From: Protostelium mycophagum
Lineage: Eukaryota; Evosea; Variosea; Protosteliida; Protosteliaceae
Reading direction: 5' to 3'
Length of the DNA: 64,000 nucleotides
Assembly: GCA_002081555.1 (NCBI GenBank)
Contig: KV920942.1
Coordinates: forward strand, 1-64,000
Below, piece by piece: positions 14,564 to 27,926 of the stretch. The position numbers and the translations under genes were made by a program. Position 1 is the stretch's first letter, and each line of letters starts with the position of its first letter. Below the pieces are notes generated by a model. It saw only the letters and a program-made list of their open reading frames with translations. It did not search any database and was not told where the DNA came from.

Positions 14564-14663
14564 NNNNNNNNNNNNNNNNNNNNNNNNNNNNNNNNNNNNN
14601 NNNNNNNNNNNNNNNNNNNNNNNNNNNNNNNNNNNNNNNNNNNNNNNNNNNNNNNNNNNNNNN
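14564..14663. other. Assembly gap (100 N)
   Basis: A run of exactly 100 N marks a scaffold join of unknown true length. Minus-strand sequence right of the gap (about 14664-14711) could encode part of an exon, but too little remains to judge. Confidence 1.
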
Positions 14664-14875
14664 GAAGACCAAGCGCTCCAAGAAGTGAATTTGGCTGTTG
14701 TCCAAATCCAAGGGGACAATGTCAGGAGTTGTAGCGCAACTGCACTTACATAGCTCTTTTGTACAAGTTAATTATAAATCAGGACGCGTTGTAGACGTGT
14801 CCTGAGAAATAAAGAATAAGCAGAAAGAGCTCTGCACCACCCCGAATAGAGTCCTTTCATCTTTTATATTGTTTC

Positions 14876-16093
14876 CTAGGTCCTTCCCTGCGTCCGAGTC
14901 CCTTCCTCTGTGAGTCGATCCTCACACCTGGAGTGTCCTTCATCATCTGCATCAGATAATTGATTGCTTCCTATATGATATGTATCAGAGTATTCATCTA
15001 CAATACAACTCACGCTCATTTGGTCTACACTGAATCTACAAGTGCCCTTGTCGTTGTATATACGAATCGCGATGATATCTGTTTCCAGATCGTTCTCGAT
15101 ATCTGCCATGAATATGTGCTTGCTGTATTGTAAAGAGATGGCTACAAATGACTTGTTGGCTTCATCATCTTCTGCACTAGCCTGGAGATGTCAGCGTGGT
15201 AAATGAAATCAAATATTATACCTGCTCCATCCAAAGTCCAAGTAAGAGAGCAAAGCCCAAACGATTGTGAAGATTTTGTAAAAACTGTCTGGTGACATTA
15301 CATTGTTTTGTACTACATTCTTCTGATATGAATTGCAGCCTCTGACTCCATAACTCTGGTAGAGGTGTGTCAATGTTGGCAGGGAGAGAGTACAAGGGCT
15401 TCTTGCGGTGAATCTCTCGTGTTTCTGGATGATAATACGTGGCCTTAGATTGTGCGGGGTCTAGCAAGACCTTGAGAGGTGAACCATGTAAATTGGGTGT
15501 CCGAAAACTGTACGCAATTGAAAACCAAAATGACTCAAGACTTACTCGTCTGAATAGCTGGTCAAAAGGGCTTTCCTATCTCCTGTGGCAGTATCAGTGA
15601 TGATATCGAGGTACCAGAAGTCTCGGGCCACACGAGTTATGTGTAAAATTATCCAAGGGGTCAGCGTGTCTTGTATGGTTCGTGATTTACAAGCCTCCTC
15701 CATTGTACAGAACACTTGACGAGCGTTACAGGTCCGCTGTTGTTTCAGATGTTCTTCATCCTCGCAATGATCAATCAACCACTGTCCTTCTGTCTCTCCG
15801 TACTCTCTGTACTTCACACAAACTTTCTTTGAGTGCAAAGTCCAAATCTTTGTATCGTAGTAGACGTCGCGAAATGAGGTTACCGTAGTGTCTTTAGCCT
15901 TGAGTAGGCGGAGAAGCGAGTCCTCATTTACCATGAAGTAATATTTCAGTCTCTTCTTTAAATTGTCTTTCTTGAACTCTGAAGTATCAACGGGAATGGG
16001 GTTTCGGAGGTCCTTCATGGAGTTTCTTCTTGATGGTCTTTTGTTGTGCTTTTTCGTTGCGATCTTGTTGAGGACTGAATGATGCGATTTCAT
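14876..16093 (-). CDS. Uncharacterised protein with possible CYTH-like N-terminal domain
   Basis: At least three exons join in frame. Exon 1 starts MKSHHSVLNKIATKKHNKRP. It contains LKKRLKYYFMVNEDSLLRLL, FRDVYYDTKIWTLHSKKVC and VKYREYGETEGQWLIDHCED. The order FRDVYYDT, L, basic/R, W.L recalls CYTH (thiamine-triphosphatase-like) domains. It then runs through DTLTPWIILHITRVARDFWY to ...TSYSDE. Exon 2 (about 15218-15475) has PLKVLLDPAQSKATYYHPET. Exon 3 has SAEDDEANKSFVAISLQYSK and ends at a stop at 14876-14878. The CYTH resemblance is partial; catalytic Glu pairs could not be located. It is divergent to the short ORF at 16177 with 83 bp between starts. Confidence 0.55.
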
Positions 16094-16176
16094 TCACGAT
16101 TTAGTGTCGATAGAATGAAGTCTAAGATTGATTTAGAGTTTTCTAAGAAGCTTGCAACTCACATTTGGCTTGAGGC

Positions 16177-16431
16177 ATGATGCGCACCTTTTGGTGCTGC
16201 CTCATCAATTTCACTGTTGCTTCAGATCTGGCAGACTCGTCCTTATCTTGCCAAGACGATTTCGAATTTTATGATCATGGCTTGATGACTGAACCGAAGA
16301 CAATTCCTTGCGGCCCAAAATATCATCAAGAATGTGATTTTCCTGAAATGTGTGTGGGACCATTCAAACTAATCGTGTTATACCAATTTTTATCTCTGGA
16401 TAATGCACCGACTGGCGTTAAACTTATTTAG
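16177..16431 (+). CDS. Possible small secreted protein
   Basis: An 84-codon ATG frame begins MMRTFWCCLINFTVASDLAD, which resembles a weak signal peptide. It is followed by several cysteines (CQDD, IPCGPKYHQECDFPEMC). The last part, VGPFKLIVLYQFL, may be intron read-through. No family was recognised. Confidence 0.3.
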   Translation: MMRTFWCCLINFTVASDLADSSLSCQDDFEFYDHGLMTEPKTIPCGPKYHQECDFPEMCVGPFKLIVLYQFLSLDNAPTGVKLI

Positions 16432-17371
16432 TCCAATCATCTGTTAAGTGTCTATAAAACTGAAAAGATCCGAAAGGTGATTCGCCTTCTGGGGAATGAC
16501 CGTTGTAAAGTTAAAAATTTCGTGCGCGGGAAAACATTTTTTTGAAGACCAAAAGCGGTTGGGCCGATCCAGAGAGAAGATCTCTAACGTCTTAACTCTC
16601 TTAGATTGCCGCATGGATGGTTTAGAATCTCGATTAGATAGATGGCTTGAATTATTTCCAACTTCAATGTTGGACGGTAATATGTGAGCGAAGAGTTCAA
16701 GCCTTCAATCCCTTGAGGTCAGGATGATTCACGTTGTATTCTTACCCCCTTGTCATGATTTTTCTCATAATTCATATCGGTTACTCATATAGCACAGTAT
16801 TCCGTCCTCATTTATTCCTTGAGTCTCAATCAATTTATCGATGGGTTACAAATCTTTGGCCTAAGGATCTAGAGATCAACCTCGTGTGATCAGATATGAT
16901 TTATCACTTTGTCCTCTCTTTCCCTCACCCATTCCAACCGCTCATCGGATCCCCTTTTTATTCATGGCGCTCCTACACCCTTACGCTCCAACCTTCTCAT
17001 GAGGAACACATAAGATCATTCATCTGACCAATGGAGTGCTCCACTCTTCAGACGTGAGTTTCAAAATGACAACGACACCTCTGGTTCATGACTTCCTCGA
17101 CTTCCTTGACTTGATATAAGGATTACATGATGAGATCCTTAATCTGATTGATGGCCAGGGTCCATCAGTGCCCATCCAGAGGCAGCCCCTCTTCAGAATC
17201 ATTTAAAAGAAATAACAGAATTTCGACACCAACCAAGTATGTAAGTATCTCTCTGTACATGACTGCACCGATCCAAGGACGCTGAGGTGCGAGCGGCCGG
17301 ATCCGCCCAAACAAAATATGTTTTTGTACAAAATAAAAATTTTGTACGTAAGTCAATATCCCTCTACAACT
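16432..17371. other. Gene-poor stretch
   Basis: No convincing coding frame, RNA or repeat. The final 40 bases before the tRNA carry the GTACGTAAGTCAA ... CTCTACAACT block shared with the other tRNA-Val. Confidence 0.4.
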
Positions 17372-17445
17372 GGTTTCGTGGTGTAGTTGGTTATCACATA
17401 TGCCTAACACGCATAGGGTCCCCGGTTCGATCCCGGGCGAAACCA
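17372..17445 (+). tRNA. tRNA-Val(AAC), copy 2
   Basis: Same sequence and anticodon loop (CTAACAC) as the copy at 14238, with the same acceptor and T-arm. Upstream flank shares GTACGTAAGTCAA and CTCTACAACT with copy 1, so either a segment was duplicated with the gene or the flank is a conserved expression element. Confidence 0.95.
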
Positions 17446-18817
17446 TACTTTTAACAGTTGGGACATTTATTTTTGCCATTTATTCCCCAAAAAGGAGCCC
17501 TCAGAGACACCTTTCTTTCGATTTTTTGGAGTGAGGATTTAATTTTTTTTTAATTTTTTATCCCAATTTATTCGGCGCGAACCGTCTTTTTTTCTGTTTT
17601 CGCAAAAAATTTCAGAAAAAAATATTCCAAAATGTTTCAATCTGTTGCAACTGTGATTTCTTTTTTAACAAATTTTCAATTGCCAGACAAATTCCACATT
17701 TGAAAGCTGTATTATAGTGTTTTATTTTTGCAGATTTTTCTGGCGCTTTGTGAATCACATTTCAATAATCAGACTAAATATAGAAGGATACTGTCTTCTT
17801 GGCCAAATCCTCAGCAATTATCTCGGCTTCACTTTTTCTCTTGATTTAGATAAAATTTATTTGTTTGCGAATGCTTTCTTTACCAAATTTGAATTTCTCG
17901 GCAGAAAGTTCTTGTGACAAGAAAGAATTCATTCTGGTGATTGATGCGTTAAGCTACCGTAACACGCACGCTTCACTACCGTATCATCAAAGACAGGATT
18001 CGTGAATCCTGCCTTCTTTATGCCAAGTCAAAATGACGCCGGAGTTTTGATGTATTTATTAAAACCAACAGCTCGGAGCCGCTATGGTCTCGGCTTTGTT
18101 GTTTTCACAATTGTTGACGAGTTTTTGTTGACCTCTAAAGAGGATAGTCTGTGGGATGGCGCCAAAGACAGCGGTGTTTTCTGTACATTTGAGACGAATT
18201 CTGATGATGATATTCGCCATCTCTGAGTTGTAGAACGAAGATGAGTACGTACCGACCACACCAGAACTGACACTCCCAGAAATAAAGACAAGTTTATGTC
18301 CAATAAATAATTAGACAATAATCTTGTGTGTTGGTTAATAACGAGCTCACAAAAGACAGAATCAACGCGAGAAAGATAGATCATCAATGACACAAGGCGC
18401 ACTGTGGACCCTCCCCACTCCGTGACTCAAGAGGAACTGATGAGAGCACCAGATCTTCAAAGACTGTACAAAGCATGAGATCGTTTGTGTGATATCTTAA
18501 TATATGCAGTTCTTGTGGATGTTCTGCACAGAAAACAAACCCGCTCTCCAGTTGTCTTCGATCATAACTGCACAGTTCATGCACTGCGAGCAAACCGTTA
18601 GTGCCAGTCTGCAACTGGAAGCCAGATGGCTTATTAGAAGTAGTATTCACATTTTATATGATGTGATGATAAAAACATAACGGTGAAGACATAAAGACAT
18701 CTTCGGGTTACATATATTATTAAAACAGAAGGTTGGAAAAGGTGTAGTCTCAGGGCGCATAGCGGGCCGAGCCGTAGGTCAAATAGGGGCTGGCGTTTAG
18801 GATAGTTCTATGTATAT
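17446..18817. other. Gene-poor stretch with unassigned ORFs
   Basis: Open frames occur on both strands (for example minus 18384-18650 with YDRRQLESGFVFCAEHPQEL, and minus 18059-18202 starting MANIIIRIRLKC) but none resembles a known family or shows a clear exon chain. The left part is T-rich. Confidence 0.3.
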
Positions 18818-19419
18818 TTACTGGCTGCCTAAGAGAAGAAATCCGACGATGGCTGTCATGACATCACTCTCTTGAGTCTCTGAGAGGTCTGGTGTGACAG
18901 AGAGCTGTGAAATGGTCAGACCATCATCTTTTCAGTGATCCATTTTTACATACCGATTCCTCTCTCTTCACTTCCTCGGTTTCAGACAGAAGGCCGATGT
19001 TGCTGATGAATTCTTGCAGAGCTTGGAAGGCCATTTCGTTATATGATGTTGCTGATGTCTTGTAGTTTGGGTTTGTGTGGTGGCCTTTCGGAAACCTCAG
19101 TAATCCCAGTTGGACCACTTTTGCGGCCACAGGCGATTTTCCTAACATCGTTACCGACAGTCCTCCAGTTACAACCGCGGATTAAAACTGGGAGAAATTA
19201 GCCGGAAATATCCGAAGGACATTTTGAGTGATGAGCACGGTTGGTGACGCCAACAGGCTGGATGTCACTTTCTTTGAAAGGCCATGATCGTGTTTGGAGC
19301 TCAGGAGCTGTCTCGAGACAGTGATTGAGAAGTATCACTGCAAAATTTTCCGCATATTGAGAAATAATTTCGTTTAAATGTGGATATTTTAAACCCTTGT
19401 GTCGACATTCTACAACCAT
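18818..19419 (-). CDS. Uncharacterised protein
   Basis: The first frame starts MVVECRHKGLKYPHLNEIIS and continues QYAENFAVILLNHCLETAPE. After at least one intron whose limits are unclear, a second exon carries MLGKSPVAAKVVQLGLLRFP and EMAFQALQEFISNIGLLSE. A clean join across gtatgt...cacag gives EVKREES|LSVTPDLSETQESD and a stop at 18818-18820. The sequence is amphipathic and mostly helical in appearance. No family was recognised. It is divergent to the coiled-coil gene with 159 bp between start codons. Confidence 0.45.
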
Positions 19420-19578
19420 GCTGTATTTTTAGATTTATCATGATTGATCAGCGCGATGTGATTCGCGCCATCTTAGCTTCCGTTCGGTTGTCTTCGATGG
19501 AGAAAGCTAAAATCAGGTCTACAAACGGGCAAATTTAAATTTGGCGCGAAACCGAAACACTTCAAATCGGCATGATCT

Positions 19579-22500
19579 ATGCACCATTCAGCAGCCTTTA
19601 GATCCAACACAGAGAAACGTCCTTCTCTTGATACTTCTACAAGTCGATTGAGAACTAGTCGCAATAATGGAGATAATACATATAATACAGTTAGAGATTT
19701 GATAAATGGAAATGGAACACCACACCAATTCTCCTGTCTTTTGGACCTGCTGAAAGTTGCCGAAGAGATCATTTTCTCGGCGTTATCGCAAGAGCTGCGG
19801 CAACGATACGAGCATGTGAGAGGGCTGATAATGAAGAGGATGAGTGAGGATGACAGAGGTATTCCAATTTTCATGACAATACATAATGCTTGCAGATACA
19901 AGCGTGAAATCGCGAACGAAAGATAGCAGCACATTTCATGTGAAGGATCGGCGTCGAAACACATCAACAACCAAAAGGACACATTCAGAACCAATCATAC
20001 AGGTGACCATCTTCGATTTAAATCACATTGGTTGATCGGCAAAGATGGTTCCAGATCATCACGCACAACAAGATGTTTATCATCTGCGGATGCTGCTCAA
20101 TCATGCCAAAATGGAAGTTTACAATCTCGCACAACAATTGAACACATTAAAAGAGATGCCACAATCACCATCAGATCTCCTAAAGGTCAGTTTATTCACC
20201 TTTTCGATGTTGAATGCGTAATTCGAGTAATACAATTCTTAACGTACATTGCGGTAAGTGACGTGCGTTTAACGTGTCGTGCGGTGCCTTGTACACATTT
20301 ATAATTATAAATTTTTGTTCAAAATAAAAAATAGATGCTTTTATATTTGTTCATGAAGTGCGTAAAGACTGTATTTTCCGTGAAATTTCTGAACTCTGAC
20401 AGATTGACATGAGAAGTCAAGACCAAGGGGACTCAATAATTCTGGACGATATTTCGTTTTATTTGCGGTTCATGCGCAGGATGATCACCGAGAGAGATGA
20501 ATCCAACAGAACCAAAATCTCAGAAATGGAGACAGAGCTGGGCAGGGTAAACGTGGATCTCGACCACTGTCGACATAAAGGAGAAGAGAAGGAGAGACAT
20601 GCAGAAATTTTGTACAGAAATCAAATTGAAGATTTGAGGTATTTCTCATGGAATTTCACTTGCACCTCTGTATTTCCCAATTTCATAATTTAAAAATAAA
20701 CTAAAAGGTCCTGACCCGCTGATGCTTTTACACAGTTGTAGACGTTTGATATAAATAGCACAAAGGAAATATTCACTTTTAAATCAAATAAAATTGACTG
20801 GCTTGTAGAAACGAGCTGGAGGATTGCAGAAGGGATTTGGTTGCATCAACACAGAAGATGAAAGCGACAGAAGAGAAATTGAGAAGCATCGAAGAGAAAT
20901 CGAAGGATGACACCAATGAATTGATCAGGTACATGCCTTAAATATATTACAATTATATGTTCATTACTATAAGATAAAACATGATGTTTTTTTGTTTTGC
21001 AAACATCCGCCTCTATGGCTCAATGGAACAGCGCTTGGCTACGAACCAAGAGATTCTGGGTTCGATCCCCAGTAGAGGCTTCTTTTTTTCACCCGTTACC
21101 CATTTTTTTTCTTAACCTTTTCAGGCTTCGCACCAAGACCACAAAATTTGAAGAGGAAAACAGAGAGTTGTCTACTACTCTAACAGAAGTAAAGAAAGAC
21201 TTGGATAACTTGAAACACTCTTCGTCAAATCTGAAAGAACAGAATGACCGGCTCATCCAATTGGAGACGGACCTGGTGAAGACCCGGCAGGTGGGGCTCA
21301 TTTACACAGTTGTAGATGACTGTTGTAGACCGCTGCTCAGTATCACACGGAGAAGAAGAACATTTCGGAGGAACTTGTGGATGTCAGATCTGAATTGCGA
21401 GCGTTGCAGCACCTATCAACACTAAGAGAAAAGGTTGATTTTACATGTGAATCTCTCTCCATGTTCCATATTACGTAACATTTGATGTCTACAACGACCC
21501 CGTTCTGATTTTTCAGGAAATGGATGAGTTACGTGCAGAGCTCACAGAATCACGCACCTCGGTAATAAACGCCACGAATCACGCTAAGAAAGAATCTCGC
21601 GTTGTAGAGGACCAACTAAGAGAATATTTCGAGAAAAGAATGGAAGATCTAGAAGAAGAGCTAAATTATTTTCGCGCAAAAGAAAAGCACAGGGTGAATT
21701 TTTAATATTTTTTGTTGAAGAAATCCCATTGTCAATACCAAATATATACCATCTCTTACCGAGATCTCGGTAAGGTAACATGCGCTTAACGTGCTGATGT
21801 GTTTCGTGCTGCTTGCAGTATTTTGACTTGACAATACGTCAATTTAAAATGGCTGAATAATATTATTGACATTTTCACAATATTTTATGTGGCTATGCTA
21901 CAAGCATTCATTTGGTATTTTAGTTACAAGAACTCGCCTTTTCATTCGCGGCAAAGTCGCAATAGAGACATCATAGCCTATTCAAGATATCTCAATGATC
22001 ACGATCTACAACGCCACTTCGTTGTGCAAAGAGAATAAATGTCGACAGGACGAGCCACGAGATAGTTTTTCCGCCCACTTGGAGTTCAAAGTGATGGAAC
22101 TTGAAGAGGACAAGACAAAGTTGATGATGAAGATGGAGGAGATGAGACGCGAGATGAAAGAGTCTAGAAGGTAATATCACGGCAGTTGGCGTGAATCTTG
22201 CTGGTTTATAACCGTCACATTTATGTCACGTCATGACGGTTTGATTTTGGAGTATATATAGTTGTCAGATCTATATCGTTCGTTGTAGAGCTGCTGTGAC
22301 GCTTCGCGCCATTGACGAGAGACATCAATTCTTGTTTCTATTTGTCTCAAAGCGGGTTTTGGCGATCTACAACGATGTTTACGGTCAATCAGGGGATGGA
22401 AGGATGCACTGCGGGAGGCCGCCGTTCGACAAATTCAACAAGAAGAAGATTTCAAAGAAAGAATGAAAGCTTTTGAGGTTGCGGCAGAGCAACCAACCAA

Positions 22501-23537
22501 AGGTCGTTTTCAATCTTATGAAACTATACTGTGCCTGTCAATTTGACATGATTGACACTTTCAGAATTGGAGCGAAAGTTACGAGAAAAGGACAAAAGGA
22601 TTGCAGAAATATCCGCCAAGATTGTGGTTTTGGAGGCTGAACTTGTGGAGAACGATAAGAAGAAGAAGGAAGAGAGTTTGAGACTTAAAGAGGACAAAAG
22701 GGTTTACGCAAACGAAGTCCGAAAGTTGAGGGAGGAGGTGGGTTTATCTTGCATCTAGTTTTCACTAATACTATGCTAAAAGGCAGAGCATTCTTGACAA
22801 AGATTTCAAAATTCATCCTTTGTTGTCGTTTGTACGGAGACACAATATGATTGAACTGTCACGTGACATCTTGATTCACTGATCTCATCTACAACGAGTA
22901 TATTCTGATTTCCAACAGGTTTCCAGAATTCCAGAGTTGGAATCCAAACTGAAAGAGGAGGAGAGAAAATTCCGAGAAATTTCGATGAAACAAAAGGCCG
23001 AGGTGATGTCCTGACACTGAAATTTCGTTAAAATTTCCAGGTACGCCGCCGAAAAGAAATCGAAAAATCTAGTAGAGATTCATCAAAAGAAGAATCTAAT
23101 GTGTATCTACAACTGCTCAGGTATTTAAAAAATAAATATTATTTTTCTGAGATTATACAGAGAAATATCAGCTTATTTATTGGAGGGGGACATTCAACTT
23201 GAAAATGTCGACGATGTACAACATCTCGAACCCAGGTGAGCACGATTCTTTGTTCTCTGTCTGTTTTCCCGCCATTTTCTGATCTATTTATAGTATCTTA
23301 CGGAGCCTTCAAAAATTGATAAGAAGTCGAGCGAGACTGAGGGAAGAGGTGGATCTGATGCAGATTGATCTGGAGACGATCCAGTCGATGAACAGCAGAT
23401 CTTCACAGAATGACACGACACGGCATCGAAGACATCAATCCAAACGGGAGATGGGCGATGTGCGATTGGAAATGTTGGATGATGATGATCCCGTAATGCT
23501 CAATGAGCTCCTAAATGGGTCAGACGCCCTGATGTGA
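19579..23537 (+). CDS. Long coiled-coil protein
   Basis: About 13 exons encode an extended coiled-coil protein. The N-terminus has a Ser/Arg-rich start (RPSLDTSTSRLRTSRNNGDN) and a short globular-looking segment (FSCLLDLLKVAEEIIFSALS, then RQRYEHVRGLIMKRMSEDD). Heptad-rich segments follow: MITERDESNRTKISEMETEL, FEEENRELSTTLTEVKKDLD, NDRLIQLETDLVKTRQ, LERKLREKDKRIAEISAKIV and LRKISELESK-type stretches. The end is MLDDDDPVMLNELLNGSDAL followed by a stop. Low-complexity Glu/Lys/Leu composition prevents family assignment; centrosomal or cytoskeletal scaffolds are the usual kind of such proteins. A tRNA-Arg lies in the intron between ...NELI and RLRTKTTKFEEE. Confidence 0.7.
21009..21080 (+). tRNA. 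tRNA-Arg(ACG) inside an intron of the coiled-coil gene
   Basis: Acceptor GCCTCTA pairs with TAGAGGC. The anticodon loop CTACGAA gives ACG, and the T-arm is CTGGGTTCGATCCCCAG. It sits in the sense orientation of the host intron, whose 3' splice site is 45 bp downstream. A T-rich tract (TTCTTTTTTTC) just after the gene is a Pol III terminator. Confidence 0.95.
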
Positions 23538-23714
23538 CAGACACATAACCAGACGACAAAAACAATTTGAGTACACTTTTTCTCAGCATAAAAGTTTAGA
23601 CATTGTTTTTCTTGCACTTCGCCATCTTGTACATTGGTGGTGAAGGGAGTGCCCAGTCATTGAATTGAATGCCATGAAGATGTGGACAGAATGGGATTAT
23701 TTTCATCGAAGATC

Positions 23715-23812
23715 TTAACCCTTTAAATACCTATCACGCATTTCAAGGTCTCAAATATTTGTGCCCGAGGTAAGAAACGTGACAAGACGCATTCAGGTAT
23801 TTAAAGGGTTAA
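23715..23812. repeat. 98-bp foldback element with perfect 18-bp terminal inverted repeats
   Basis: TTAACCCTTTAAATACCT (23715-23732) is the exact reverse complement of AGGTATTTAAAGGGTTAA (23795-23812). The 62 bp between have no coding potential. Size and form suit a small non-autonomous DNA element (MITE) or a structured RNA hairpin. No clear target-site duplication was seen. Confidence 0.75.
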
Positions 23813-23896
23813 ATGATATTCTCGATTTCGTGGTTTGTGGAAAACTCGTTCCCAGTGTTTGTGAAATTGAGAATATGAGCGACAAGCAAAAGAAAG

Positions 23897-23967
23897 TGCA
23901 TCTGCCGGGAATTGAACCCGGTTCGCGTGCTTGGAAGGCACGCATCATACCATTAGACTGCTGATGT
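23897..23967 (-). tRNA. tRNA-Gly(TCC) with mismatched acceptor stem
   Basis: D-arm GTCTAATGGTATGAT, anticodon arm GCGTGCCTTCCAAGCACGC (TCC) and T-arm CCGGGTTCAATTCCCGG are typical of tRNA-Gly. The acceptor 5' strand reads ACATCAG against 3' CAGATGC, leaving mismatches at 1-72 (A-C) and 6-67 (A-A). It could be a decayed copy or require processing. Confidence 0.8.
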
Positions 23968-24080
23968 GTCGAGCCGTTATTATATCCAATGCTAAGTACT
24001 TTGAAACACAGTATTCATATCACGAGATAGAAATGGCATTTACAGATGATTTTCTCGAGCCTCTCCTCATTTATTTCAAG

Positions 24081-25754
<1,674 letters not shown>

Positions 25755-26027
25755 GCTGATCGATCTTGTCTCTATTTGATGGACTGGATGTAATCACTGC
25801 CGTCTTTGGCAGTCACAACCGTGCGACCCGCAGTCAACGCGGGTCAGAATTGATCCGACCGAAGGGTGATGATCACCCAACACAGGCAGAGATGATAAGA
25901 CTAGAATGTCAAACTCCAAAAGGGTATTTCAGTGAAAAGAGTACAATGCACATAGTGTACATCCATGTCAAAGAGAACAGACGCAAATCAAATTCAAAAG
26001 TTGGAGGTTTTGTCTCGTATTTCTTCA

Positions 26028-26402
26028 CTCATTTATTTCAAGTCATTTTGATGGGCAAGAAGCATAAACAAATCTGTTTGTGGTCTTTTGGGGAGTGTAA
26101 GAGATGACGTGAGCTCTTTATGATGGAGGTGGCCACCTTGTGCAGGTGTATAGCTGGGATTCTTACCCAACACAAGAGCAGCCACTACATCTCCATCAGC
26201 ACCGAGTATTTTGGCGGGAAACGCAATATACCCCTGCACGTGTGGACAAGCCATGGATGTGCCTGTTTTCATCGCGATACCGTTGTGGTTCGTCAGCGAC
26301 GTAATGTCGACACCAGGGGCAAATATGTCAACAAGAGGACCATAGCTTGTGAGATATACGAAATAGTCAGGCTCATCTGATGCTACATTCAGAAGCAGGA
26401 GA
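26028..26402 (-). pseudogene. Duplicated 3' fragment of the subtilisin gene
   Basis: This segment closely matches 24066-24466, the last exons of the neighbouring protease. It encodes [21 protein letters not shown] and the same C-terminal stretch, but has no signal peptide, propeptide, Asp or His parts. The similarity begins and ends abruptly (CTCATTTATTTCAAG on one side, AGAAGCAGGAGA on the other), so it is a partial tandem duplication and not a gene on its own. Confidence 0.85.
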
Positions 26403-26490
26403 AATCAAATTAATGTCTAAATGCATCATGAACATCTCATCTCGTATCTAAGATGATCAGAATGAAGAGTTCCAACAGATACGTGTATTA

Positions 26491-27485
26491 TCACATCGCG
26501 CATTCTTTAACTAAGACTTGGTACATCTCTTCGATTTGCTCTCGTGCCGCTGACTTCAACTTGTCGAGATCCTCCATCGTCATTCCTTTTGTGGAGATGG
26601 TCTTCCCTACACGTACACCACCCTTGGCTTTTCCCTGAAATTTCATCAGAAATTGGATGAAATTTCGATTCTTTCTGAACAGATGGTGTCACATGACAAA
26701 AAAATAATGTGATGAAGGGATGATTTAGAGTCTCACCAGTCTCCATGTTTCTCTTGGAAGTGCCAGATCAGCTCCGTAGATTGCCAGAGGTAACAGATCA
26801 CGTTGTTGTTCAATGGCTAATCTAAATGCACCATCTTTGAATTCACCCAGAGCTCCATCTTTCGTCCTTGTTCCCTGTCCATGTTAAATCATACGGATTA
26901 GTCATATATGGCGAATTACCTCGGGAAAGATAAGGACATTGGCATTGTACGGCTCTTTCATCCATTCACTGCATTTTTTCATGGCAGTTTTGGCGGAATC
27001 TCTATCGCCTCTCTTGATGAATATATCACCTTGTATTATAAGAGATGAAGTTTCTTTAGGCGAAAAAATCGATACCCACCTGCGATAGCCATGGACCACC
27101 CAAAGAAGGGGATATAGAGGGTGCTCCTCTTGCTGAGGTATTTCATCTCCCAGGGCAGAAGAGTTAAGAGGTTGGCATCGGCCAGTGAGAGGTGATTCGA
27201 GATACAGACGGTAGATTTTGGCCATGTTTTTGGTATGGAGCCTGACACGTGAAAATCCCACAGAGGATTGAAGATATTGGCGACCACAGAAGATCCTCTA
27301 AATAGCCTGCCCATGTAATATCTCTGTTTATCAAAAAGAAAGACGAAAGGGAAGACGATCAGCTGCATAAAGAATCCCATCATGAAGCAGAAGGCAATGA
27401 GAAAGAGGCCCCATATGGACTCGATCGCTGACCCAGGAATGATCTTTCTCTTTAGAGGTGCTTTAGTAGTCTGTTCGACTGCCAT
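26491..27485 (-). CDS. 1-acylglycerol-3-phosphate acyltransferase (PlsC domain)
   Basis: This is an LPAAT/AGPAT-type acyltransferase that makes phosphatidic acid from lysophosphatidate, normally in the ER membrane. The protein starts MAVEQTTKAPLKRK. It has a hydrophobic anchor (IWGLFLIAFCFMMGFFMQLI) and the acyltransferase NHX4D block, VCISNHLSLADANLLTLLPW. YIPFFGWSMAIAG is spliced to GDIFIKRGDRDSAKTAM, and the second motif is VLIFPEGTRTKDGALGEFK. LPLAIYGADLALPRETW and GGVRVGKTISTKGMTMEDL follow, ending EEMYQVLVKECAM. Exons join in frame on the minus strand. Substrate preference cannot be read from sequence; a plant/protist LPAAT-like role is inferred. Confidence 0.88.
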
Positions 27486-27926
27486 ATTCTCGATGCTGGA
27501 AGATCTGATTTCCAAACCACTTACCGGAAAAATCAAAATAAAATGACCGAACGGAAAAATCCACAAAAGATTAGAAAAATTGAAATTCGAATTAATTCAC
27601 GATTCTTTATCCTTGTTTTTAAAAGTCCATGCCTCCAGAATGTCTGCACAGAGTCAAATAAATCCAAGTTGCAATTCTTTCCATCAAGAAATGAAATTTG
27701 GATTTTTGAGATCACGCTTCGATGTCGTGCGGTGAGGAGTTTAGACCTTTTGGAAACATTCGGTTGTAACCGTGAAGATCCACGGTTGGGTACCGTAATT
27801 TTTGAAAAGGTCCGTAAAAATGCCAAAAAATACACAAAAAACACCAAAAGTACGCTTTGCCGCGAAAAATCCTTTTTCAATTTTCAAAAAAAATTTATGC
27901 CAAAAAATATCTCGCACGATCATCCT
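27486..27926. other. Spacer between acyltransferase and OSCA channel genes
   Basis: Open frames exist on both strands (minus 27533-27880, plus 27543-27959), but they are AT-rich, rich in K, F and I, and resemble no family. The region probably contains the OSCA 3' end and the acyltransferase promoter, both genes being on the minus strand. Confidence 0.4.

Noticed and set aside
14451-14719. Two minus-strand open frames running through the N block
   Set aside because: The frames are open only because N codons translate to X; fewer than 20 real codons lie on each side.
19473-19994. 173-codon minus-strand frame with hydrophobic segments
   Set aside because: It is antisense to the first exon of the coiled-coil gene, whose sense frame is better supported.
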